A stretch of 64,000 nucleotides of DNA from JBEKUY01 sp049514555 (GTDB lineage: Bacteria > Acidobacteriota > Terriglobia > Acidiferrales > UBA7541). This document shows positions 16,395 to 24,936 of this stretch, in pieces. The stretch spans positions 1 through 64,000 of the forward strand of contig JBEKUY010000004.1 of NCBI GenBank assembly GCA_049514555.1, written 5' to 3'. The notes under the pieces were generated by a model. It did not search any database. It saw only the letters and a program-made list of their open reading frames with translations, and was not told the DNA's origin. The translations under genes were made by a program, and so were the position numbers. The stretch's first letter is position 1; every line of letters starts with the position of its first letter.

Positions 16395-16925
16395 CTAACC
16401 TTTGAAGTCCGGCCAGGCACGATCTGCATCCGAAATGACGCCGACAGGCAGCGGCCAGAAGATGCCGAATGCGGGATCGTCGAAGCGCACGCCCTGCGCC
16501 GATTCTGGCGCATAAAAAGCCGTGGTCAAATACTCGATTTCGCTCTCATCCACGAGAGTTTGATAGCCGTGAGCGCAGCCCTCGGGGATATAGAGCATGC
16601 GGTGATTGTCAGCGCTCAGCTCCACGCCGGCCCATTGTTTGTAGGTCGGGGAATCGGGCCGCAAATCCACGACGACATCGAAGACCACGCCCTTCGTACA
16701 ACGAACCGTCTTGGCTTCTTCGTGTGGCGCCACTTGATAATGCATGCCACGCACGCCAGCTCGTTTCGCCGTGTAACCCACGTTGATCTGAACAATCCCC
16801 GGATTGAGATGCTGGGCTCTGAATTCATTCTCGCAGAAGGAGCGCGCAAAGAAACCGCGATGATCCTCGCGGCGTTCCAGATCGATAATGCGTGAACCTT
16901 GGACTTTTGTCTCTGTGAATCGCAT
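16395..16925 (-). CDS. dTDP-4-dehydrorhamnose 3,5-epimerase family protein (RmlC-like)
   Basis: 176 residues, cupin fold. The catalytic base is His62 in VRGMHYQ and the acid-type Tyr lies in EYLTTAFYAPE (residues ~131-141). FFARSFCENEF and YIPEGCAHGYQTL are standard RmlC blocks. It epimerises C3 and/or C5 of a 4-keto-6-deoxy nucleotide sugar. No rmlA, rmlB or rmlD is in the window, so it may not be making dTDP-rhamnose. In this neighbourhood it could act on a CDP-linked 4-keto sugar (inference). It lies 30 bp upstream of the SAF-domain oxidoreductase. Confidence 0.88.
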   Translation of the reverse strand: MRFTETKVQGSRIIDLERREDHRGFFARSFCENEFRAQHLNPGIVQINVGYTAKRAGVRGMHYQVAPHEEAKTVRCTKGVVFDVVVDLRPDSPTYKQWAGVELSADNHRMLYIPEGCAHGYQTLVDESEIEYLTTAFYAPESAQGVRFDDPAFGIFWPLPVGVISDADRAWPDFKG

Positions 16926-16937
16926 TGCCGGCGGCGC

Positions 16938-18311
16938 CTAAGCGGCGCGCGTCCCTTCGCCGGGCGGCACGCCGATCAGTGCGAATACGGAGTCGTACTG
17001 CTTGTCGAGCGCCTGGCGCAGCGGAGCCATGCGTTCCGCAATTTGCTTCTTAATGGCCGCCGCGTTGGCTTCCATCGCTTGGAAGCGCTCGATCAGTTCT
17101 TCGGCCGTAAACTCCTCGATATTGAGAACGTAATCGCCCTGCCCGGCCTGGGCCAGCAGCGCACGGCTCTTCTCGTGATAGGCGACGCCCAGCACGGGCT
17201 TATTCATCATCAGCGAGATCAAGATGCCGTGATAGCGGTTGGCCACGACGAGATCGGCCCGGGAGATTTCGGAGACCAGATCTTCGAGTGTGCGAATCGG
17301 CTGGTCGGGCAGCAGATTGGGAGAGCTGCCGGAGCCATTCATGGCCTGGCGAATATCGGCGATGGTCAGGACGTCCGCGCGCACTTGCGTGGGGAAGAAG
17401 AGGACCGCGTGACCGCTCTTGTCCAACCATTCGGCGAACCGCGCAAATTTGTTCACGTAGTCCTGATAGCGCGCCGGGTCGGGCGTGGGCCAGTAGCGGC
17501 CGTCGAAGAAAGGAACCGGGTTGGCGCCAACAACCACGCGGATTGCGCCGGCGGGTACCGACCGGGGAGGAGGCAGTTGCAGGCTGTAAACCAGATCGGG
17601 GAAAACCGGGTGGCTGCCCTTCACGCCTATGCTTTCCATCATGCGGCTCGAAATGGCGTCGCGATAGGAGCGGTAATTCACCATCTTCAGGACGTGCTTG
17701 AAGAAAAACTTGCTGAGCGGGGAGTTGATCGGGCCGGCACCGACGCTGAGGATCGCGACCTTAGTACCACTGAGTTTCGACAAGAGCGTCCACTTGAAAA
17801 GCGTAAAGGGAAAGCCCCAAGGACCGCCGTAACCGTCATTCAGTTGCTGCGAGCCGGCCACCAGGAGCAGATCCACACCACCCAGGCGGCGGTAAGAAAC
17901 GAAGAGGAATTTCGGTTCGGTAAGAATGGCCACGGCGTAATGCGCGAAGCGCCGCGCGGCAAAGACCAGGGAACGCAAGCCCGGCACGGCTTTGAAAGCA
18001 GTCCGGATTCTTTCCGCCGCACCGGTGCTTGCCCCTGTTGATAAAGCGCCGCCCTCTTCCCCGACGACCGAGGCGGGAGAAGCCGGCGGTTCAAGAGGAG
18101 CGCCCTTCCCCGGGCGACGTATGGGGAAGCAAGGGACACCGTGCCGCTGGCGCGTATCATCGGGATTGATGGTGAAACCAATGATCTCGGCCCCCGGGAC
18201 ACGCGCACGCACATTTTGGATCACGGTGGCTAGAAGTGCCTCGTCGCCGAGGTTCTTCGTGCCACCGTGGCTGAAAATGCCGATTTTCTTTTGGGGTTTG
18301 GATCCCGACAT
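16938..18311 (-). CDS. Polysaccharide pyruvyl transferase family protein
   Basis: About 457 residues from the ATG at 18311, with GGAG 10 nt upstream. The start KIGIFSHGGTKNLGDEALLATVIQ is the N-terminal signature of the CsaB/WcaK family, which adds ketal pyruvate from phosphoenolpyruvate to a sugar. The second half has VVANRYHGILISLMMNKPVLGVAYHEK, the conserved His-containing C-terminal motif. Residues ~50-100 form a longer variable insert rich in Pro, Ala and Gly. Pyruvylation would add negative charge to the EPS. It lies between the methyltransferase and the RmlC-like gene, so it probably decorates the same repeat unit. Confidence 0.85.
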   Translation of the reverse strand: MSGSKPQKKIGIFSHGGTKNLGDEALLATVIQNVRARVPGAEIIGFTINPDDTRQRHGVPCFPIRRPGKGAPLEPPASPASVVGEEGGALSTGASTGAAERIRTAFKAVPGLRSLVFAARRFAHYAVAILTEPKFLFVSYRRLGGVDLLLVAGSQQLNDGYGGPWGFPFTLFKWTLLSKLSGTKVAILSVGAGPINSPLSKFFFKHVLKMVNYRSYRDAISSRMMESIGVKGSHPVFPDLVYSLQLPPPRSVPAGAIRVVVGANPVPFFDGRYWPTPDPARYQDYVNKFARFAEWLDKSGHAVLFFPTQVRADVLTIADIRQAMNGSGSSPNLLPDQPIRTLEDLVSEISRADLVVANRYHGILISLMMNKPVLGVAYHEKSRALLAQAGQGDYVLNIEEFTAEELIERFQAMEANAAAIKKQIAERMAPLRQALDKQYDSVFALIGVPPGEGTRAA

Positions 18312-18353
18312 GAACGGTGATCTCCGGGAGACTGATCGCCTCCATTGCACACG

Positions 18354-19091
18354 TTAAGCTTTCTTCTGGGCGAGCACAATCATTTGCCACCCAAATCCGA
18401 CCCGCTCCTTCCATTCGTTGAGTTTCTGCTGGGGCACGACTGTGCTGGCCCAGTGATTCAATTTGTATGAATTAACCAAGCGCAGAATTCCGCGCTGGCC
18501 GTGTGGAATGATGGTGAAGGCGTCGAGGACTTCAAACCGCGGGCGCAGCATCCGCTTGAGGTCGCCGCGGCTGAGTTGATGCGCGATATGCTGCGGCGGT
18601 TGAACGTTCCAACCAACGTCGCCCAGGCGGTTCATCACGTACTTATTCCCCGTCGTAACGATGAAATAGCCACCCACCTTGAGAACATCGGCCGCCACAT
18701 TCACGTACCTCTGTTGGTCTTCCACGTGGGCAATCACCTCTTGAGAAACCACGACGTCGAAATACCCCTGCGGAAGCGGCGCTTCATAAACGTTTCCAGC
18801 AAGATAGGTGATGTCGGGACGCCGGGCGCGAGCGGCGGCAATTCCCTCCTCAGAAAGATCAATCCCGTGGGCCTCGCCAATATCAGCGAGGAGCTCTGTA
18901 AACCAGCCCCGTCCGCATCCCAAGTCCAGGATGCGCGGCTGCTTAAGCGGTAGGGTCCAGATCAAACGGAGTATCTCTTTGGCCCGGCGCTCCGTCCACT
19001 CGTTCAGGACTTTGCGCTCCTCCCAATGCTCCCAGTGCCAGTCCCAAAAACGGCGCTGGGCCTCAATCGTTGGTAGCTGCTGAGTGCCCAT
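18354..19091 (-). CDS. Class I SAM-dependent methyltransferase
   Basis: About 245 residues. The SAM-binding motif I ILDLGCGRGWFTELL is followed by HGIDLSEEGIAAARAR and a FDVVVSQEVIAHVED block, as in Methyltransf_11/UbiG-like enzymes. It probably O-methylates a sugar of the repeat unit or its lipid-linked form. The ATG at 19091 is chosen because GGGGGGAAG lies directly upstream; an upstream in-frame start is Lys-rich and less likely. It heads the minus-strand operon 19091-10098 and lies back to back with the flippase gene. A sigma-54-like element lies ~200 bp upstream. Confidence 0.88.
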   Translation of the reverse strand: MGTQQLPTIEAQRRFWDWHWEHWEERKVLNEWTERRAKEILRLIWTLPLKQPRILDLGCGRGWFTELLADIGEAHGIDLSEEGIAAARARRPDITYLAGNVYEAPLPQGYFDVVVSQEVIAHVEDQQRYVNVAADVLKVGGYFIVTTGNKYVMNRLGDVGWNVQPPQHIAHQLSRGDLKRMLRPRFEVLDAFTIIPHGQRGILRLVNSYKLNHWASTVVPQQKLNEWKERVGFGWQMIVLAQKKA

Positions 19092-19293
19092 TCTTCCCCC
19101 CAGTTTTATTTTTGCTTTTGCCACAACGGTTCTGCAATTCTCGGGCTGCTCCTGGACCCGGTCAAAGTGTCAACCGATGAATCCCGCGTAAATGATTGGC
19201 GCAGCCTACGTCACTCTTTCACGCTGCCTTTACGCAAGGGGCTCTAGAATCCACAATTCATCGCGAAACAATATTGGCGAACAGCGCCTAGGG

Positions 19294-19309
19294 AGCACGG
19301 CAGATGCCA
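19294..19309 (-). promoter_or_regulatory. Sigma-54-like -24/-12 element upstream of the methyltransferase operon
   Basis: The minus strand reads TGGCATCTGCCGTGCT. The -24 half TGGCAT fits TGGCAY, the -12 half GTGCT has one mismatch to TTGCT, and GG and GC are 10 nt apart. It lies 203 bp before the ATG at 19091, so the leader would be long (~190 nt). Confidence 0.45.
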
Positions 19310-19533
19310 AAAGGAGGGCTCCTGCATATGCACTATCTTATTGGCATTATGAGACTTAGGAAAATGCGTGGGGCATTTCCCTAGGCTTGCTTGTCGGAGG
19401 CCGATACAGCGGTTTTCCCAATAGTGGTATCGGCTTACATAGCGGCCAGGGGGCAGGGCTTGGGGGAGGTCTGGGCAGGCCTCACGAACGGACGTAAGTC
19501 CTTGTCTCTCAAATGATTCCTCCCAGTCTTGGT

Positions 19534-19549
19534 TGGCCATAAACGTGCC
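19534..19549 (+). promoter_or_regulatory. Weaker sigma-54-like element upstream of the flippase
   Basis: The plus strand reads TGGCCATAAACGTGCC. TGGC at -24 and TGC at -12 have the correct GG-N10-GC spacing, but the outer positions fit less well than the other sites in the window. It ends 37 bp before the ATG at 19586, giving a normal leader length (~26 nt). Confidence 0.3.
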
Positions 19550-19585
19550 GCGCAATAAGACCGCTGAGCGGGTCCCCGGATAGTC

Positions 19586-21160
19586 ATGTCTACAAACATA
19601 ACTGAGCTGCCGCCCGTGGAGCAAAAAGTGGGCGCCAAGAGTCGAGTGGTGCGAAACGTCCTGTCTAATTGGGGCGCCTACGTCATCGCGATGGGGGTGA
19701 ACTTCTTCCTTTCCCCCTACGTGGTACATCACCTGGGCAATGTAGGTTACGGAGTCTGGACCCTGATTCTCTCCCTGACCGGTTATCTGGGGCTGCTCGA
19801 TCTTGGGGTCCGCGGGGCGGTCACGCGTTACGTCGCCAAGTTCTATACGGAAGCCGATCACAAGAAGTCCAGCGAGGTGGCGTCCTCGGCGATCGTGATT
19901 TTCGCTAGCGCCGGCGTCATTGCGATTCTGATTTCGATCATCTTCGCGGCGTTCGTGATTGGCCACATGCACGTGCCGTCTCAATTCTTGAACGCCGCAC
20001 GACTCGTGCTCATTCTGACGGGATTTAGCATAGCGATTTCACTCGTAAACGGTGTTTTTGGCGGAATCCTGGTGGGACTGCAACGTTTCGATCTCACCAA
20101 CAGCATCGAGGTGGGCATTAACGTTCTCCGAGCGGCCGCGATCGTCGCCGTCCTGCACTTGGGCTTCGGGATTGTGACACTGGCTTGTGTTCAGCTTGCC
20201 TTCACACTGGCCCGCTGGGTAGCTAACGTGGCGCTCGCCCGCGCTCTCTATCCCGAACTCCGGATTCGCCTTTCCGAAGCGGATCGCGCGGGTGTGAGAC
20301 TCATTTTCTCTTTTAGCGCGTTTTCATTCCTTCTGCACGTGAGCGGCAGCCTGATTTACGCGAGCGACAATGTCGTCATTGGGGCGTATTTGCCCGTGGC
20401 GGCGGTCACGTTTTACGTGATTGGCGGGAACTTGGTGGAATACACGCGCACGCTCGTGAGCGGCATTTCCCAGACCATGACGCCGCTGGCGAGCTCGCTC
20501 GAGGCGAAAAGAGACCCGGCGGCGCTGCAGAGACTGGTTCTACTGAGCAGCCGTTCGGCCTCGATGGTGATCCTGCCGATCATCTGCACCTTCCTATTGC
20601 GCGGCAGCACATTTATTGGTTTGTGGATGGGGCCTCAGTACGCCGACCGATCGGGGAAGGTGCTCTGGCTGCTGTCGCTAACGGTGATGTTCTGGGCCGG
20701 GAACTCCGCCATCGGGGGAATTTTCCTCGGGCTGAGCAAACACAAACCTCTTGTTCCGGCTCTGCTGGCAGAAGGGGTCTGCAATCTCGCGCTGAGCATA
20801 TATTTGGTGCAGAGAATTGGGATTCTCGGCGTGGCCTGGGGCACGGTAATACCGAGCCTCGGGAGCAGCTTGATCTTTTGGCCGTGGTACATCCGGCGAA
20901 CCCTCGGCATTCAACCCTACACATACATAGTTTCGTCCTGGATTCGTCCATGGATTTCACTGCTGCCATTCCTCGCGGGAACATACGCCATGAAAATGTA
21001 TTGGCCGGCCACCGGACTATTGCTGTTCTTTATCCAGGTCACAATAGTATTGCCCCTCGTCCTCCCGGGGTACTGGCTGATCTGTCTGGACCAGAGCCAG
21101 CGCGAACTGTGCTCCAGTAAAATCTCGCAAACCTTGAAGCGCGTTTTTGCGCGCGGCTGA
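19586..21160 (+). CDS. Oligosaccharide flippase, Wzx/MATE-like
   Basis: 524 residues with about 12-14 hydrophobic segments spread over the whole length (for example the stretches around residues 25-55, 100-135, 155-190, 230-270, 370-400 and 450-495). This matches the polysaccharide-synthase/RfbX-type flippases, which move undecaprenyl-linked repeat units across the inner membrane. The start LSNWGAYVIAMGVNFFLSPYVVHHLG and the 'GYGVWTLILSLTGYLGLLDLGVRGA' region are typical. It is the only plus-strand gene in the first 46 kb and is monocistronic, since the next gene converges on it. With the separate O-ligase and Wzz-like proteins this indicates a Wzy-type EPS pathway. Confidence 0.9.
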   Translation: MSTNITELPPVEQKVGAKSRVVRNVLSNWGAYVIAMGVNFFLSPYVVHHLGNVGYGVWTLILSLTGYLGLLDLGVRGAVTRYVAKFYTEADHKKSSEVASSAIVIFASAGVIAILISIIFAAFVIGHMHVPSQFLNAARLVLILTGFSIAISLVNGVFGGILVGLQRFDLTNSIEVGINVLRAAAIVAVLHLGFGIVTLACVQLAFTLARWVANVALARALYPELRIRLSEADRAGVRLIFSFSAFSFLLHVSGSLIYASDNVVIGAYLPVAAVTFYVIGGNLVEYTRTLVSGISQTMTPLASSLEAKRDPAALQRLVLLSSRSASMVILPIICTFLLRGSTFIGLWMGPQYADRSGKVLWLLSLTVMFWAGNSAIGGIFLGLSKHKPLVPALLAEGVCNLALSIYLVQRIGILGVAWGTVIPSLGSSLIFWPWYIRRTLGIQPYTYIVSSWIRPWISLLPFLAGTYAMKMYWPATGLLLFFIQVTIVLPLVLPGYWLICLDQSQRELCSSKISQTLKRVFARG

Positions 21161-21295
21161 AGGCCGGAGCCGGTGCACGGTGTGAAACAACGGGCCGGCG
21201 CCGGTGGACCGAGAAATCTTCTCCCCTCGTCGTGAAGCAGAGACTCACCGATGGATAGATGGCCGGCCTTTAGCGGAGAACAAACCGCGAGAAGC

Positions 21296-22126
21296 TTAGA
21301 CGTTTTCGACGAAGACACCCAAGGGACAAAACTCAAATTCGCGAAGCAGTTTGCGGAACTTGCCAGGAGCGCTCCGGAGCCCCAGATAGTGCCTGATCCG
21401 GGAGGTGAGGCTGCCGGACATCCGCGGCTGCTCGGGATCGAGCTCCCACGGATGGAGATAAACACATACGGGCTGACTCTCCCGTCGATTGAGGAAGCGA
21501 ATGCCCCAGCGTGTGTACCAGTAGGGCAGGAGCCGAAAATAGGCTCCGCCGCCAAACGGTGCGCGCAGGCCGGCGAATTCGAGCGTGGTCATGGGAAACT
21601 CGATGATCGGGCCGCCGGGCGTCTGCACACGATAGGGACGGCGGGGCGCACGAGGCAGCCCGTAATTCGGATGCTTAACCGGAAAGATGCTCGAATCAAA
21701 TGTGAAGCCCAACTCGGCGAGGACCTCGAGTGCCCAGAGCGAATCGCCGGTGATCGAAAAGCTGGGCGCGCGGTAGCCTAGCACCGGGGTCCCGCTGCAG
21801 TCTTCGAGCAACTGCTTCGCCTGCCGGGTGTCCTCGCGGAATTCATCACGGGTCATCTCAGAAACGATGCGGTGCCGCAGGCTGTGGCAGGCAATTTCGT
21901 GGCCCCGATCGGCGACGCGCCGGACAAGGTGCGGATGATGCTCGGCCACCCAGCCTAGCGTGAAGAAAGTACCTTTGCAGCCCGCCTGATCAAGCAGGTC
22001 AAGAAGCGCATCCGCGTTGCGCTCGACGCGGCTCTGCTGCGAGTCCCACCGGCTCTGCGGCATGTGATCGCGAAAAGCGCTGACGTGGTAGTAGTCTTCC
22101 AGATCAACGGTAAGTGCGTTTTTCAT
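21296..22126 (-). CDS. Polysaccharide deacetylase, XrtA/PEP-CTERM locus subfamily
   Basis: 276 residues, NodB-type fold. It begins NALTVDLEDYYHVSAF, the hallmark of the PEP-CTERM-locus deacetylase subfamily. The metal-binding H81-x3-H85 is in CHSLRHRIVSE, and GYRAPSFSI, PFGGGAYFRLLPYWYTRW and YLHPWELDPEQPR complete the pattern. It removes N-acetyl groups from the EPS, or its lipid-linked unit, in the periplasm or cytoplasm. No signal peptide is seen. Convergent with the flippase and last gene of the long minus-strand EPS block. The family is almost always found next to exosortase A, which makes the absence of that gene notable. Confidence 0.92.
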   Translation of the reverse strand: MKNALTVDLEDYYHVSAFRDHMPQSRWDSQQSRVERNADALLDLLDQAGCKGTFFTLGWVAEHHPHLVRRVADRGHEIACHSLRHRIVSEMTRDEFREDTRQAKQLLEDCSGTPVLGYRAPSFSITGDSLWALEVLAELGFTFDSSIFPVKHPNYGLPRAPRRPYRVQTPGGPIIEFPMTTLEFAGLRAPFGGGAYFRLLPYWYTRWGIRFLNRRESQPVCVYLHPWELDPEQPRMSGSLTSRIRHYLGLRSAPGKFRKLLREFEFCPLGVFVENV

Positions 22127-22272
22127 AGAAAGATTCCCATGTTACTGCCTCGCCGGGGATGTTGGAAAGCCTGCGCCGAGATGATGCTCTCCAGTCGAAG
22201 TGCTCGCGTCTTCCGGCACAGCGCGCCGCTTCAACGCAGAGCGTCCCCAAGAGAAGCCGGCCGCACATCACT

Positions 22273-23493
22273 CTATCGAGAGGAACGATCTCCGGGGCGC
22301 GCCGCGCTGTCCTTCCACTCGGCGATCCTCGAAGAAAGAAAGTCTTGCATTTCTCCTGCCACGACTTCCCAGGTGCGTTCCCGAGCATGCTGCGCGATCG
22401 CTTCGCGATTCCACTTCTTGGTCAGCGCGGATTCCAGCGCGGATGCGATCGCCTGCGTATTCTGGTCCACCAACAAACCCAGTTCGGGTGAAACGACGAT
22501 TTCCGGCGCTCCCCACACCCGCGTGGCCAGGACGGGAGTGCCGCATGCCAGCGATTCTTGCAGGACGTTTGGCCAGCCTTCTCGCGAACTCACGAGACAA
22601 CTGACATGCGCCGCGCTGAACCAGAATCGCAGCTCTTCATTCGGCACGCTGCCCATCAGAGAGACGCGGTCTTGGACTTTACATTCTCGAATCAAGGCTT
22701 CGAGCTTGGAGCGATAGTCGCCTTCGCCCAAGATGTACAGACGCAGCCCCGGAAAACGCGGCGCGATTTCCGCCAGAGCGGGAATCAGGAATTGACAGCC
22801 TTTCCGGGGCACCAAGGCCCCCACACTGACAATCACCGGTCCCGTCTCGGGCAATCGCAGATGCGCTCGGGCCTCGGAGGGAGGGACGGGCCGGAAGCGC
22901 TCCGTGTCGATTCCGTTGCCGATCACGCAGCCTCTCTCTCTCGGCAAGCCGAGGTTCAACATCACATCGAGGAGGGATGTGGATACGGCGATCGCGCCGG
23001 CGGCATGCCGCAATGTCCAGCGGATCATCGGCCGGATCAGCCGGAAGGAGGGGTATAGGTTGATGTCCGTTCCGCGCGCCGAGACAATCACGGGCACGTT
23101 CAGCATTTTTCCGAGCAGCATGGCCACGAAGCCGTCGGGATAAACGAAGTGCGCATCGATGCAGTCAAACTGCATTTCCCTCTTCAGGCGCCTGGCCAGT
23201 CGCACGGCTCCCAAGAACATCAGAAGCCCGTGGAATGGCATGGAGACTTTCGGCAGCAGCAGGTAACGCGGGTGATCGACGATCAAATCTCCGATACGCT
23301 CCTGGCGAGGCACCTGCCCTTCCTTCTGCCATCGCGTCCAGCGGAGCCACTGGGGGAAATAGGGTACGGGTGCGATCACCCGGACGTGGTTCCCCGGACG
23401 TTTTGCGAAATGAGCGACGCGTTGGAGAATGAAAATGCCCAGCACGGGCCTCGTCCGATTGGGAAACAAGCTCGCGAACGTTAAGATTCGCAC
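22273..23493 (-). CDS. Glycosyltransferase family 4
   Basis: 406 residues, GT-B fold. The N-terminal LTFASLFPNRTRPVLGIFI is typical of EPS GT4 enzymes. The C-terminal donor domain contains VSVGALVPRKGCQFLI, LYILGEGDYRSKLE and the retaining-GT motif E-x7-E region (SREGWPNVLQESLACGTPVLA). Cytoplasmic; it probably adds one sugar of the repeat unit. 146 bp separate it from the deacetylase, so these two may still be co-transcribed. Confidence 0.9.
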   Translation of the reverse strand: MRILTFASLFPNRTRPVLGIFILQRVAHFAKRPGNHVRVIAPVPYFPQWLRWTRWQKEGQVPRQERIGDLIVDHPRYLLLPKVSMPFHGLLMFLGAVRLARRLKREMQFDCIDAHFVYPDGFVAMLLGKMLNVPVIVSARGTDINLYPSFRLIRPMIRWTLRHAAGAIAVSTSLLDVMLNLGLPRERGCVIGNGIDTERFRPVPPSEARAHLRLPETGPVIVSVGALVPRKGCQFLIPALAEIAPRFPGLRLYILGEGDYRSKLEALIRECKVQDRVSLMGSVPNEELRFWFSAAHVSCLVSSREGWPNVLQESLACGTPVLATRVWGAPEIVVSPELGLLVDQNTQAIASALESALTKKWNREAIAQHARERTWEVVAGEMQDFLSSRIAEWKDSAARPGDRSSR

Positions 23494-23724
23494 CCGGAAT
23501 CCTCCACACCGTGGCAGCGCATCGACAGCACGCCGCCGCTTTCGGGAAGAATGGTTTCAGGCAACCACTGTATCAACATGGTCAAGAGGGCCGGCCATCC
23601 TAACACGGCTAATTCCCCCGAGAAGGGCGCTCTCCATGCAGAACTCGAAACTCATTCCGCATTGCCGCGCAGTTCATGCCCGAAGAGACGAGTGCGTGGA
23701 CGGAACAAGACCGCAAACCGCGGG

Positions 23725-24720
23725 TCAGCTCCCACCGCGAACACCGACTGCGCGGTACCACGCGACGAATCTCTCAATCCCTTCCTCGAAAGGAACTCTC
23801 GGGTGGTAATTCAGCAGTCGCGCGGCCTTGGAGACGTTTGCCCAGGTGATCGGGACATCTCCAGGTTGCAGCGGTCTCGGGTCGCGGACGGCTTTGTGGC
23901 CGGTAATCCGCTCCAGCAGATTCAAGAGGTCCGCCAATTTCACCGGGTGCGAGTTCCCCAGGTTGAACACCTCGAAACGGACGCCGGCACGCGGCTCTGG
24001 GACAAAGGTGAGGGCCGCCAAGATACCGTCAACGATGTCGGCCACATTGGTATAGTCGCGGCCCATCGAGCCATCGCCAAACACGGGGATGGGTTCCCCC
24101 GCCTCAATCCTCTGCGTGAACTTGAAGATTGCCAAGTCGGGGCGCTGGCGTGGTCCATAGACGGTGAAGAAGCGCAAACAGATCATGGGGATGCTGAATA
24201 GATGGGCATACGTATAGCAGAACAACTCGCCCGCGAGCTTGGTTGCGGCGTATGGCGAAATCGGCCGTCCCTCGACCTGATCCTCCGAAAAGGGCACCTT
24301 ACTCGTAGCCCCGTACACGGAACTGGAGGAGCCAAAGATGAATTTCTTCACGCCGAGCTCGCGGCAAATCTCGAGCAGGTTTACCGTGCCGGATACATTG
24401 ACCCGGTCGTAGAGAAGAGGCTGTTCAATGGACGGGCGCACGCCGGCGCGCGCCGCCAAATGTATGACCGTGTCGGGGCGAAAGCGTTCCATCAAGCCGC
24501 GCGTACTCGCAAAATCGCAGATGTCCAGCGGACAGAATTCGTACTGTCCCGCGGAGCGAATCTCTTCGAGATTGGCCTTCTTCCAAGCGGGTGAATAGAA
24601 ATCATCCAGATTGTCCACAATGACCAGCCGGGCGCCGGCGCGGAGCAGTGCTTCCGACAAGTGCGAACCGATGAAGCCGGCCCCGCCCGTGAGCAAAATG
24701 CGCTGAGAATTCAGACTCAC
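23725..24720 (-). CDS. NAD-dependent nucleotide-sugar epimerase, UDP-glucuronate 4-epimerase-like
   Basis: 331 residues from a GTG at 24720. AGGAGG lies 4 nt upstream, and the frame further upstream is Cys/Arg-rich and non-native. It is an extended SDR with LTGGAGFIGSHLSEALL, the active-site FGSSSSVYGAT and YAATKLAGE (YxxxK), and RFFTVYGPRQRPDLAI, which is typical of the GalE/CapI (UDP-GlcA 4-epimerase) branch. UDP-glucuronate would come from Ugd at 12574, giving UDP-galacturonate. UDP-Glc/Gal epimerisation is an alternative. Nearby GT genes suggest direct use in the same repeat unit. Confidence 0.87.
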   Translation of the reverse strand: MSLNSQRILLTGGAGFIGSHLSEALLRAGARLVIVDNLDDFYSPAWKKANLEEIRSAGQYEFCPLDICDFASTRGLMERFRPDTVIHLAARAGVRPSIEQPLLYDRVNVSGTVNLLEICRELGVKKFIFGSSSSVYGATSKVPFSEDQVEGRPISPYAATKLAGELFCYTYAHLFSIPMICLRFFTVYGPRQRPDLAIFKFTQRIEAGEPIPVFGDGSMGRDYTNVADIVDGILAALTFVPEPRAGVRFEVFNLGNSHPVKLADLLNLLERITGHKAVRDPRPLQPGDVPITWANVSKAARLLNYHPRVPFEEGIERFVAWYRAVGVRGGS

Positions 24721-24936
24721 ATTTCCTCCTCGCCAGCATCTTGAATGCAACGTTTGAAGCCTGCCGCGGTCAGGAGCGGTTTTCCCGGAAACCGCCATCC
24801 CCTTGAAACATGACCCCACAGCGCGAACATCGCGAGAAGACCGCTCTCGTTCTTGGAGATAAACTTCAGCACGGCACCGCAAATCGACGCACCACCCCAT
24901 CGCGGATTCCCATGCAGCAACGCGCGGAGCATTCGA

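Noticed and set aside
19168..19173. TTGACA -35-like box on the minus strand upstream of the methyltransferase
   Set aside because: No -10-like sequence 16-18 nt downstream (AGCAGC there).
19244..19984. Minus-strand frame covering the methyltransferase-flippase gap
   Set aside because: Its first part is antisense to the flippase and the rest has no coding character, so the gap is treated as a control region.
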